Assembly: GCF_030503615.1 (NCBI RefSeq)
Contig: NZ_CP129963.1
Coordinates: 186,001 to 250,000, forward strand
Origin: Sphingobacterium sp. BN32
GTDB taxonomy: Bacteria; Bacteroidota; Bacteroidia; Sphingobacteriales; Sphingobacteriaceae
Length of the DNA stretch: 64,000 nucleotides
Direction of reading: 5' to 3'
Below, piece by piece: positions 43,330-50,790 of the stretch; position 1 is the first letter of the stretch, and the number at the start of each line of letters is the position of its first letter. Under the pieces are notes generated by a model. It was not told the origin of the DNA and made no database searches. It worked only from the letters and a program-made list of their open reading frames with translations. The translations under genes and the position numbers were made by a program.

Positions 43330-44892
43330 ATGAAAAAGATATTTTCTATAATGGCGGTTGCGGGAGCTTTGATGATGACATCTTGCGATAAGTGGCTCGA
43401 TGTTAATGACAACCCCAATACACCGAATACAAAAGTCCCTTCGGTAGACTTACGCCTTCCGTCTATCATTGCGCGTTTTGCTGAGGCATACGAGAGCGGT
43501 GGTACACGTGCGGCAATTATTTCTCAGCAATTAGCTGGTACAACAGCAAACAACTGGGCATTATCGCGTTGGAACATTTCCACAGCAGCGGTAAACTGGC
43601 CTTACCAACCTTGGTATATCTACACGGCGAATAACATCCCCGATTTAATCGAAAAAGGAGAAGCGACAGGTGCCAATCACTATATCGGTGCTGGTAAAAT
43701 TATCTGGGCTTGGGGATTTGCGGCATTCTCGGACATGTATGGTATGCTGCCTTACGAGGAGGCATTCCAAGGAGGATTAATGACGCCAAAATATGATCAA
43801 GGAGACTTGATTTATGAGAAATGCTTAGCAGAACTAGATCAGGCAATTGAATACCTGCAAAAAGGGCAAGATGCTGCCGCTCCGGCTTTATCCGTGGGAG
43901 ATCACCTATTTAAAGGAGATACCAAGAAGTGGATTGCCTTGGCAAACGGTATCAAAGCGAGAATGTTGAATCACCTGTCTAAAACAGACAAATTCAATGC
44001 AGCTGAGGTATTGGCATTATTGGAGAAAGCTCCAAAAACAGCAGCGGAAAGTGCATTGTATCAATACCAGGATCGCGCAGTGTCGACAAAGCCAGAGACC
44101 GAGTCTTTGCAGTACCAAAACAACAGTTCCAACCGTCTGACAAAGCTTTATATTGATTACGTATTAGGCAACTATACAGGCGCCCCAACGGGAGCAAACA
44201 ATATGGAAGACCCAAGAGCTGACTTATTGATCCCTCGTTTTATTGCGACAGGCTTACGCACGCCAGGTGTGGACATGAGTGTAATCCCTGAATCAGGTTT
44301 CGGCTCTACCATAACAAGCTATGCGGCATTACGCCCGACTGCGAATGTATCCACAGGATCAGTATACGTAGCAGCAGGAGCGAAAGGTTTATTGCTGACC
44401 AGTTCAGAAATGCACTTCATCAAAGCCGAAGTACTCTTCAACCAGAACAATAAAGCAGGCGCACTGCAAGCTTACAAAGATGGTATCAAAGATCATATGG
44501 AAATCTTAGGCGTGCCGGCAGCGAAGATTACGAGCTATTTAGCAAGTTCTTCCGTACAGCAATCTGCTAGCGCATTGACCTTGAGCCAGATCATGATCCA
44601 AAAGTACATCGCTTTATCATACTCGCCAGAGGTGTTCAATGATGTTCGTCGTTTGGAATTCTGTACTGACGCCAGCGGCAAATACAACGAATCTGTAGGT
44701 ATCTATAAGGGTTTAAAACGTCCGGGAGCCGTATTTACGATTGCATTGCCATCGGAAGATATGTGGCCAAGACGCTTCACCATTGCTAGTTACAGTATCA
44801 ATTACAACTACGATCAAGTAATTAAAGCAGACCCAGATGCAGCAGATGCAACCTATACCGCAAAACGTATATGGTGGGATGTAAAAAAATAA
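43330..44892 (+). CDS. SusD/RagB family nutrient-binding lipoprotein
   Basis: 520 residues. Lipoprotein signal MKKIFSIMAVAGALMMTSCDKWLDVNDNPNTP, the classic SusD opening. The pattern QQLAGTTANNWALSRW, KIIWAWGFAAFSDMYGMLPYEEAFQGG and YEKCLAELDQAIEYLQKG fits the SusD-like_2 group (PF12771), often paired with receptors for peptides or unusual glycans. The helical TPR-like core binds substrate over the SusC barrel. Second gene of a two-gene operon that ends at a strong terminator. Confidence 0.93.
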   Translation: MKKIFSIMAVAGALMMTSCDKWLDVNDNPNTPNTKVPSVDLRLPSIIARFAEAYESGGTRAAIISQQLAGTTANNWALSRWNISTAAVNWPYQPWYIYTANNIPDLIEKGEATGANHYIGAGKIIWAWGFAAFSDMYGMLPYEEAFQGGLMTPKYDQGDLIYEKCLAELDQAIEYLQKGQDAAAPALSVGDHLFKGDTKKWIALANGIKARMLNHLSKTDKFNAAEVLALLEKAPKTAAESALYQYQDRAVSTKPETESLQYQNNSSNRLTKLYIDYVLGNYTGAPTGANNMEDPRADLLIPRFIATGLRTPGVDMSVIPESGFGSTITSYAALRPTANVSTGSVYVAAGAKGLLLTSSEMHFIKAEVLFNQNNKAGALQAYKDGIKDHMEILGVPAAKITSYLASSSVQQSASALTLSQIMIQKYIALSYSPEVFNDVRRLEFCTDASGKYNESVGIYKGLKRPGAVFTIALPSEDMWPRRFTIASYSINYNYDQVIKADPDAADATYTAKRIWWDVKK

Positions 44893-44911
44893 ATTTTTAA
44901 TTCTGAGATAG

Positions 44912-44945
44912 AAAAGCTGCCTGAAAAGGCAGCTTTTTTTTGTCT
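44912..44945 (+). terminator. Intrinsic terminator after the SusD gene
   Basis: AAAAGCTGCCT, loop GAAA, AGGCAGCTTTT and a run of T. Confidence 0.93.
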
Positions 44946-45290
44946 TTATGGAAAGGAAGGACGTTTTGTCTTTGAACCAGGAAAGGAAGGATGCAAGGAT
45001 TGGCAGGATCATGTAGAAAGGATAAACGTGTATTTTTCAAAGGAGACGTTTAGTGAAACGTCTCTACGCATTGGCGTCCAATTGGCGTCTATACAATTTT
45101 GAACTTTATAGTCTCCCATAGGTCTTTATACTATCTACTAACTACTATTTCTTTCTTGGTTCAGATAAATTTATCTTCCTGTTTAAGCCAATGGGTCAAA
45201 ACAACCATCCCGCGTATAAAATCAAAAATCTAGCAAACCCTAGGTCTAACTACTAACTACTAACTACTAACTACTCAATACCATCTAAAA
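44944..45290. repeat. Intergenic repeat block 5
   Basis: Downstream of the SusD gene. It contains a GAACCAGGAAAGGAAGGAT arm extended to ATGCAAGGATTGGCAGGATC (44973-45010), an AGACGTTT hairpin (45044-45063), a short heptad run with CCATAGGTC (about 45116-45148), a degraded right arm TTTCTTGGTTCAG (45152-45164), and four perfect TAACTAC heptads at 45247-45274 preceded by CTAGGTC. It lacks an obvious left heptad array, so the block looks incomplete. No gene is visible between 44893 and the tRNA. Confidence 0.75.
45044..45063. repeat. AGACGTTT-AGTG-AAACGTCT hairpin, copy 2
   Basis: Identical to 31546-31565, including the preceding GG. Here it is followed by CTACGCATTGGCGTC. Confidence 0.88.
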
Positions 45291-45304
45291 CTCATTTCCC
45301 TTTC

Positions 45305-45367
45305 AAACCCAATACAAACCCAATACAAACCCAATGCAGAACCAATTCCAAAGGGGTATGATATGGG
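45305..45367. repeat. AAACCCAAT element, copy 2 (11-bp period)
   Basis: AAACCCAAT begins at 45305, 45316 and 45327, exact 11-bp steps, with a degraded fourth unit (GAACCAATT). Then GGGGTATGATATGGGT (45354-45367 region) matches GGGTATGATATGG of copy 1 at 9011-9023. It lies about 130 bp from the tRNA-Gly gene. Confidence 0.78.
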
Positions 45368-45464
45368 TCTGCAATGGGTGTACAAGAGATGATACTCAAA
45401 CAAAAACCGTTAAAGAATTCTGCTCGCTTCGCGATGCGATCTTAAGAAGGAAAGTGTATACATG

Positions 45465-45490
45465 AAAAAAGCTTCCAGATTCTGGAAGCT
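45465..45490 (-). terminator. Intrinsic terminator after tRNA-Gly
   Basis: On the minus strand AGCTTCCAG, 3-nt loop, CTGGAAGCT and a run of T, directly after the tRNA 3' end. Confidence 0.85.
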
Positions 45491-45495
45491 TGATG

Positions 45496-45568
45496 AGCGA
45501 AAGACGAGATTCGAACTCGCGACCCCAACCTTGGCAAGGTTGTGCTCTACCAACTGAGCTACTTTCGC
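45496..45568 (-). tRNA. tRNA-Gly (anticodon GCC)
   Basis: Read on the minus strand: acceptor arm GCGAAAG paired with CTTTCGC, D arm GCTC-AGTTGGTA-GAGC, anticodon arm CAACC-TTGCCAA-GGTTG with anticodon GCC, T arm GCGAG-TTCGAAT-CTCGT (one mismatch tolerated at the edge) and discriminator U. CCA is not encoded. A terminator follows immediately. Confidence 0.95.
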
Positions 45569-45653
45569 TTGTTGTGATACAAAAATACAACAATAAGGCA
45601 TTATTGTCAATACATACCCGGAAATATTCCTAAAATGCCTGTCAACAAATAAT

Positions 45654-47195
45654 TTAAATTTTAATAGCGTCGACACAATTAATGCCGTCAATTGCTGCAG
45701 ACACTATTCCTCCTGCATATCCTGCTCCTTCAGCACATGGGTATAGGCCGGCCACTTGCGGATGCTGGAAGCTATCTTTGTCTCTTGGAATTCGGATTGG
45801 AGAGGACGTTCTGGATTCTACGCCAACCAAAATTGCCTCATTGGTATAATACCCTTTCATCTTCTTGCCGAAGATCGGCAAGGCTCCTTGCAGGGATTTA
45901 TAAACAAAACTTGGTAACACCTCCCGAAGATCGACCGAGCGGGTTCCAGGTTTGTACGAATTAATAGGAAGATCAGTAGATACTTTATTCTGTACGAAAT
46001 CAACCATACGTTGTGCTGGCGCAACCAAACTGCCGCCTCCAAGTTGGAAAGCCTGCTGTTCAATCTGACGTTGGAATGCTAACATGGCAAATGCGTCCTC
46101 GCTGGACTTTGCTACATCTTCTAAATTGATCTGAATGACGGTTCCGGAGTTTGCATGCGGGTTATTGCGTTTGGATGGCGACCATCCGTTGACAACAATC
46201 TCCTCATGGTCTGTCGCACATGGTGCGATAATACCGCCCGGACACATGCAAAAGGAGAATACTCCCCTGTTATTCACCTGCTCCACTAAGCTATAGTAGG
46301 CTGGCGGAAGGTTTTCCGGACGCGTAGAACAGTGATACTGCGCCTGATCGATAATAGACTGTGGATGTTCGATACGTACGCCTAGTGCAAAGGGTTTCGC
46401 CTCCAGTAACCATCCTTTTTGTTGGAACAGCTCGAAGATATCCCTTGCCGAGTGTCCTGTTGCGACGATGACCTGATCTGCTTCAAAGGTTGCTCCTTCT
46501 GCAGTTTTGACACCTTTCACGCTGCCAAATTGTTCGATGATATCGACAACCTTGCAATCAAAGTGGACTTCACCACCACATTCGATAATGCGCTCGCGCA
46601 TACTCTCGATGATATGCGGAAGTTTGTTGGTTCCGATGTGCGGACGAGCATCCACCATAATATCCTCCGGGGCGCCATGCTCCACAAAAATGGAAAGTAC
46701 TAATTGCACATCTCCGCGCTTATTGGAACGAGTGTATAATTTACCATCGGAATAAGTCCCCGCGCCGCCTTCGCCATAGCAGTAGTTGGATTCCGGGTTC
46801 ACAATGCCCTCTCTGTTAATCTTGGCTAAATCCCGACGGCGGTCTTGCACTTTCTTCCCGCGCTCAAGTACAATGGGCTTTAAACCACGCTCTAAGCAGC
46901 GATAAGCAGCAAATAAACCTGCAGGGCCAGCTCCAATAATGATTACTGGTTTAGCATTATTTACCTGCTGGAGTTTCGTGTGGAATTGAGGCGTTTCAAC
47001 CGGCTCGTCGATAAAATAAACGACGCGCATACGGAACAATACCTGTTTCCCACGGGCATCAATAGAGCGCTTGCGCACATGAAAACCCTGAACACGTTTT
47101 TCGGATATTCCCAGCTTCTTAACGCCTTCTTTTAGGATGAAAGCTTCGTCGTTAACATGCGCCGGGCTAAGAGCGATTTCTATTTCTTTCTGCAT
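45654..47195 (-). CDS. FAD-dependent oxidoreductase (COG2509-like)
   Basis: 513 residues. An N-terminal ~85-residue domain (IEIALSPAHVNDEAFILKEGVKKLG) precedes the dinucleotide-binding motif VIIIGAGPAGLFAAYRCLERG. Later motifs include the TYSDGKLYTRSNKRG loop, VIVATGHSARDIFE, FSFCMCPGGIIAP and the FAD-closing GLYPCAEGAGYAGGIVSAAIDGI. This matches the uncharacterised FAD-dependent dehydrogenases of COG2509. Cytoplasmic; reaction unknown. Its leader has a TATCTTTG box (47228-47235) and a TTGGG/CCCAA hairpin at about 47205-47220. Confidence 0.87.
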   Translation of the reverse strand: MQKEIEIALSPAHVNDEAFILKEGVKKLGISEKRVQGFHVRKRSIDARGKQVLFRMRVVYFIDEPVETPQFHTKLQQVNNAKPVIIIGAGPAGLFAAYRCLERGLKPIVLERGKKVQDRRRDLAKINREGIVNPESNYCYGEGGAGTYSDGKLYTRSNKRGDVQLVLSIFVEHGAPEDIMVDARPHIGTNKLPHIIESMRERIIECGGEVHFDCKVVDIIEQFGSVKGVKTAEGATFEADQVIVATGHSARDIFELFQQKGWLLEAKPFALGVRIEHPQSIIDQAQYHCSTRPENLPPAYYSLVEQVNNRGVFSFCMCPGGIIAPCATDHEEIVVNGWSPSKRNNPHANSGTVIQINLEDVAKSSEDAFAMLAFQRQIEQQAFQLGGGSLVAPAQRMVDFVQNKVSTDLPINSYKPGTRSVDLREVLPSFVYKSLQGALPIFGKKMKGYYTNEAILVGVESRTSSPIRIPRDKDSFQHPQVAGLYPCAEGAGYAGGIVSAAIDGINCVDAIKI

Positions 47196-47227
47196 ATATA
47201 TGTTGGGGTTTTATCCCAAAAGTCCTG

Positions 47228-47235
47228 CAAAGATA
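47228..47235 (-). promoter_or_regulatory. Putative -7 box TATCTTTG for the FAD oxidoreductase
   Basis: TATCTTTG on the minus strand, about 32 nt before the ATG at 47195. Confidence 0.5.
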
Positions 47236-47344
47236 TTAAATCTGCTATAATTTCAGTACGCATATCATTTGGTATGTGCTTTGATATGGTTTGTATTTAA
47301 AAACAATTTCTTAATTTTAGACGTATACTAAGAAAACATTACAC

Positions 47345-47923
47345 ATGAAAAGATTATTAATCGTATTTGTTGGCCTACTTACTGCACTTTCGTTTAGCTC
47401 TTGTGGATACAACACGATGGTATCTCAGGACGAGAATGTAAAAGCGAAATGGGCGCAGGTTGAGAATGCTTACCAGCGTAGAGCCGACCTTATTCCAAAC
47501 CTTGTGAACACGGTAAAAGGTGCAGCACAACACGAAAAGGGAACTTTAGAAGCTGTTGTTGAGGCGCGTGCTAAAGCAACATCGGTAACTGTAGATCCTT
47601 CGAACTTAAGCGAAGAAGCTATTGCTAACTACCAACAGACACAAGATGCATTATCGCAGTCTATCGGTCGTTTGTTAGTAAGCGTAGAGGCTTATCCTGA
47701 TTTGAAAGCGAACTCAAACTTCCAAGAGCTACAGGCACAATTGGAAGGTACAGAGAACAGAATTTCTGTAGAGCGCCGCGCGTATAATGATGCCGTTCAG
47801 GAATACAATACCACTGTTCGTAGTTTCCCGAACAACATTATGGCAGGTATTTTTGGCTTCAAAGCGAAAGGTACTTTCAAAGCTGCTGAAGGGGCTGATA
47901 AGGCGCCAACAGTATCATTTTAA
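47345..47923 (+). CDS. LemA family protein
   Basis: 192 residues. A signal anchor or lipoprotein signal (LLTALSFSSCGYN) is followed by the LemA core: DENVKAKWAQVENAYQRRADLIPNLVNTVKGAA, LKANSNFQELQAQLEGTENRISVERRAYNDAVQEYNTTVRSFPNNI. LemA proteins are membrane-attached helical bundles with the bulk outside the cytoplasm, of unclear function. The next two genes encode TPM-domain proteins, the usual LemA partners, although a terminator lies between. Confidence 0.92.
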   Translation: MKRLLIVFVGLLTALSFSSCGYNTMVSQDENVKAKWAQVENAYQRRADLIPNLVNTVKGAAQHEKGTLEAVVEARAKATSVTVDPSNLSEEAIANYQQTQDALSQSIGRLLVSVEAYPDLKANSNFQELQAQLEGTENRISVERRAYNDAVQEYNTTVRSFPNNIMAGIFGFKAKGTFKAAEGADKAPTVSF

Positions 47924-47949
47924 TGATTTTAAATATTAGATCATAATAC

Positions 47950-47995
47950 AAAGATGAATGTTGGTAATATGTTACTAAACATTCATCTTTTTTTT
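47950..47995 (+). terminator. Intrinsic terminator after the LemA gene
   Basis: AAAGATGAATGTT and AACATTCATCTTT form a 13-bp stem followed by a run of T. Confidence 0.9.
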
Positions 47996-48001
47996 CGGAA
48001 A

Positions 48002-48009
48002 TATATTTG
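48002..48009 (+). promoter_or_regulatory. Putative -7 box TATATTTG for the TPM genes
   Basis: TATATTTG just after the LemA terminator, 73 nt before the ATG at 48083. Confidence 0.4.
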
Positions 48010-48082
48010 TTTTCAATGGCCATCAAGAACTTTCAGCCTTGTTGGTGTTTCAATGGAAATATGAAAGGTTATTGGTATAAAG

Positions 48083-48517
48083 ATGGAAATATTCAATCAA
48101 GAGGAGCAGGAAAAGATCGTACAGGCAATCAGCTTAGCAGAGAACCGGACTTCGGGTGAGATACGCCTAGTGGTTGAGCGTCAGCTGCATGGCTTAGAAG
48201 CATACGACCAAGCGAAGCATTATTTTGAGAAACTTAAAATGCACCATACAACGCTGCGTAATGGCGTTCTGATTTACCTGGCAACGCAAGATCATCAGTT
48301 TGCGATAATTGGAGATGCCGGCATACACGCGAAAGTGGGTGATGATTTTTGGCAGAGTACAAAGGAAAAGATGGTGTCTTTTTTCCGTCAGGGCGATTAT
48401 ATGAATGGCCTTATTGAAGGTATTCATGAAGCTGGTGCACAGTTGGCGACGTTTTTTCCAAGACGTGAGGATGATGTAAATGAATTACCGAACGATATTT
48501 ATTTTGGTAAACAATAA
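48083..48517 (+). CDS. TPM domain-containing protein (cytoplasmic form)
   Basis: 144 residues without a signal peptide. The TPM domain shows AISLAENRTSGEIRLVVERQL, GVLIYLATQDHQFAIIGDAGIHAKVGDDFW and a short C-terminal tail. TPM proteins (also called DUF477 or phosphatase-like) occur next to LemA in many bacteria, often as one short and one membrane-anchored copy, as seen here. It is followed by the larger TPM gene 4 bp downstream, so translation is probably coupled. Confidence 0.87.
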   Translation: MEIFNQEEQEKIVQAISLAENRTSGEIRLVVERQLHGLEAYDQAKHYFEKLKMHHTTLRNGVLIYLATQDHQFAIIGDAGIHAKVGDDFWQSTKEKMVSFFRQGDYMNGLIEGIHEAGAQLATFFPRREDDVNELPNDIYFGKQ

Positions 48518-48521
48518 ACAT

Positions 48522-49355
48522 ATGTTGAATAAAATGCAAAGTTTAAAAGGCTCAACAAAACTATTTTTTACCTTTTTCTTGGGCTTACTACTATCCGTTG
48601 TTGCGGTAGCCCAGGACTTCCCTGCGGTCCCCAATCGCTTAGTTACTGACTATACAAACACATTAAGCTCGGGCCAGCAGATGGAATTGGAACAAAAGCT
48701 ACTTGCTTTCGAAGATTCTACGTCCATACAGATTGCTGTGGTGGTCATGAACTCCACTGGAGACTATGATATCGCAGACTATGGCGATCGGCTTGCCAAA
48801 CAATGGGGCATCGGGAACAAGAAGTACGACAATGGTATTCTGTTCTTGGTCGCTTTGGGCGATCGCGCGGTAACTATCCGAACCGGATATGGTTTAGAAG
48901 GTGCTGTTCCGGACGTTATTGCTTATCGTATTATCGAAAATGAAGTAAAGCCCGCTTTCAGACAGGGAAACTATTTCTCGGGAATAGATAATGGCGTCAA
49001 TGCCATTATATCTTATTCGAAGGGCGAATATAAAGCGGATCCGAAGGATAGCTACTCGACAGAAGGTGGCGGCGGTATCCCGATTATTTTTATCATCATC
49101 ATCATCTTTGTGGTGCTTGCGTTGATCTCTCGTGGCGGCGGTGGCAAGAATGGCGGTGGTCGCGTAATGAATGGACGTGGGTCATCGGATTTATTCTGGT
49201 GGACCTTACTGAACTCCCTAGGACGAGGCGGAAATGACGACGACCGTTTCGGAGGTGGAGGCTTTGGCGGTGGCTTCGGTGGAGGCGGCGGCGGAGGTTT
49301 CGGCGGATTCGGAGGAGGTGGCTTCGGAGGTGGCGGCGCCAGCGGGCGATGGTAG
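48522..49355 (+). CDS. TPM domain protein with membrane anchor and glycine-rich tail (YgcG-like)
   Basis: 277 residues from ATG 48522, directly after the preceding stop; an ATG at 48480 inside the preceding gene is rejected. Order: signal peptide to VAQ (about 31), periplasmic TPM domain (RLVTDYTNTLSSGQQMELEQKLLAFEDSTSIQIAVVVMNST, RTGYGLEGAVPDVIAYRIIENEVKPAFRQGNYF), a membrane segment rich in Ile (GGIPIIFIIIIIFVVLALIS) and about 70 cytoplasmic residues dominated by Gly and Phe, ending GASGRW. Third member of the LemA-TPM-TPM group. Confidence 0.9.
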   Translation: MLNKMQSLKGSTKLFFTFFLGLLLSVVAVAQDFPAVPNRLVTDYTNTLSSGQQMELEQKLLAFEDSTSIQIAVVVMNSTGDYDIADYGDRLAKQWGIGNKKYDNGILFLVALGDRAVTIRTGYGLEGAVPDVIAYRIIENEVKPAFRQGNYFSGIDNGVNAIISYSKGEYKADPKDSYSTEGGGGIPIIFIIIIIFVVLALISRGGGGKNGGGRVMNGRGSSDLFWWTLLNSLGRGGNDDDRFGGGGFGGGFGGGGGGGFGGFGGGGFGGGGASGRW

Positions 49356-49392
49356 TTATGATAAAAATGATTAACTTTATGGTAAATAATAT

Positions 49393-50529
49393 ATGAATAA
49401 AATGAAAAGAGGAATTTTATGTTTGTTAGGAGCGATCCCTAGCTTATTATTTGCCCAAGAAGCTTTTTCAGTGAAGGGTAAACTACAAAATACAGACGCT
49501 CCGGCGAAGGTATACATTCAGTACGCAGCGGATGGGCAGCGCGTAATTGACTCTGCAGCAGTTGTTAAAGGAGCATTCTCTTACAACGGAACAGTTTCAG
49601 AGCCTACGCAAGCGCAGTTGATCCTTTCTCCTGATGGTGCTGGAATCCGTACCTTAAGAAACCCTGATCGTACGGCAATTTACTTATCTAAGGGTGTTAT
49701 CAATGTGGAGGGAGCTACATTGAAAGACGCTAAGGTATCAGGAAATGCTATCAACGACGATTTTGCAAAATACAGAGCCTTAGTTGCTCCGTTAAATGCT
49801 GAATTTGAGGTGTTAAACAAAGAATATCAGGCTGCTTCTGACGAGCAAAAGAATGATGAAGCATTCGTAAATGGTTTGCAAGAACGTGCTTCTGCAATCT
49901 TTGAAAAGCAAACGAAGATCGGCGAAGAGTTTGCCTTGAACAACCCGAACAGCTATGTTGCGATGAACCTATTGGAAGAGATGATTTCTGCGGAAAACGT
50001 TGTTTCTGTGGGCGAACCGGCTTACAACAAGTTGTCAGCAGCATTGAAAAACACAGCGAAAGGTAAAGCTATTGCGAAGAAAATCGAGACCTTGAAGAAG
50101 GTAGCAATTGGTGCAACGGCTCCTGAATTTGCATTGCCAGATACATCAGGTAATGTACTTGCTTTGTCTTCATTACGTGGAAAATACGTTCTAATCGACT
50201 TCTGGGCTAGCTGGTGTGGTCCTTGTCGTGGTGAAAACCCGAACGTAGTGGCAGCATTCAACAAGTTCAAAGACAAAAACTTTACGGTATTAGGTGTGTC
50301 TTTAGACCGCGAGAACGGTAAAGAAGCTTGGATGAAAGCAATTAAAGATGATAAATTAGAGCAATGGCCTCATGTTTCAGACTTAAAATTCTGGAAATCA
50401 GAGGTGGTAGGCTTATACGGGATCCAAGGAATTCCTCAGAACTTCCTAATCGATCCACAAGGTAAGATCATCGCATCAAACCTTCGTGGCGCAGCATTAG
50501 AAGCAAAGTTAGCAGAGGTAATTAAGTAA
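49393..50529 (+). CDS. TlpA family disulfide reductase with N-terminal DUF4369-like domain
   Basis: 378 residues. A signal peptide ends in LLFAQ (about 22; ATG 49402 is an alternative start). The N-terminal part (FSVKGKLQNTDAPAKVYIQYAADGQRVIDSAAVVKGAFSYNGTV) is a DUF4369-like beta domain. A helical linker follows, then a thioredoxin domain from about 240: FALPDTSGNVLALSSLRGKYVLIDFWASWCGPCRGENP with the CGPC redox pair. A periplasmic thiol-disulfide enzyme related to the 221-residue protein at 2711-3376. It lies 37 bp after the TPM gene. Confidence 0.9.
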   Translation: MNKMKRGILCLLGAIPSLLFAQEAFSVKGKLQNTDAPAKVYIQYAADGQRVIDSAAVVKGAFSYNGTVSEPTQAQLILSPDGAGIRTLRNPDRTAIYLSKGVINVEGATLKDAKVSGNAINDDFAKYRALVAPLNAEFEVLNKEYQAASDEQKNDEAFVNGLQERASAIFEKQTKIGEEFALNNPNSYVAMNLLEEMISAENVVSVGEPAYNKLSAALKNTAKGKAIAKKIETLKKVAIGATAPEFALPDTSGNVLALSSLRGKYVLIDFWASWCGPCRGENPNVVAAFNKFKDKNFTVLGVSLDRENGKEAWMKAIKDDKLEQWPHVSDLKFWKSEVVGLYGIQGIPQNFLIDPQGKIIASNLRGAALEAKLAEVIK

Positions 50530-50548
50530 CAATTTACTAGGTTTCAAA

Positions 50549-50602
50549 AAAATTACAAAAGGGAAAGGCGCCGATTTCGGCGCCTTTCTCTTTTGTAATT
50601 TT
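50549..50602. terminator. Long bidirectional terminator hairpin
   Basis: AAAGGCGCCG and CGGCGCCTTT form the core stem. The flanks AAAATTACAAAAG and CTTTTGTAATTTT extend the pairing to about 25 bp with one G-T pair. It lies between the convergent TlpA and radA genes. Confidence 0.92.
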
Positions 50603-50790
50603 CAGTATTTAGTAGTTAGTATTTAGTATTAAGACCTAGTCTGGGAAACAGAGTCTAGTTATCAGACATTAGACCCTCGTTTGGACCTTTGGTCGCGATA
50701 AGATGGTTGTCTTGAATTATCTTATTTCTTATGTCTAAAATCTAATTCCCGCCCTAGGTCTAACTACTAACTACTAAATACTAACTACTA
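50603..50790. repeat. Heptad-bounded intergenic repeat block 6
   Basis: The left array is GTATTTA, GTAGTTA, GTATTTA, GTATTAA, GACCTAG (50604-50638). A second pair of GACATTA-type (about 50660) and TTATGTC, TAAAATC, TAATTCC (about 50730) heptads is nested inside. The right array is CTAGGTC, TAACTAC, TAACTAC, TAAATAC, TAACTAC. TAGTAGTTAGTATTTAG (50610-50626) is the perfect reverse complement of 50774-50790, and the radA TAG stop (50788-50790) is part of that arm. No gene is present. Confidence 0.88.
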
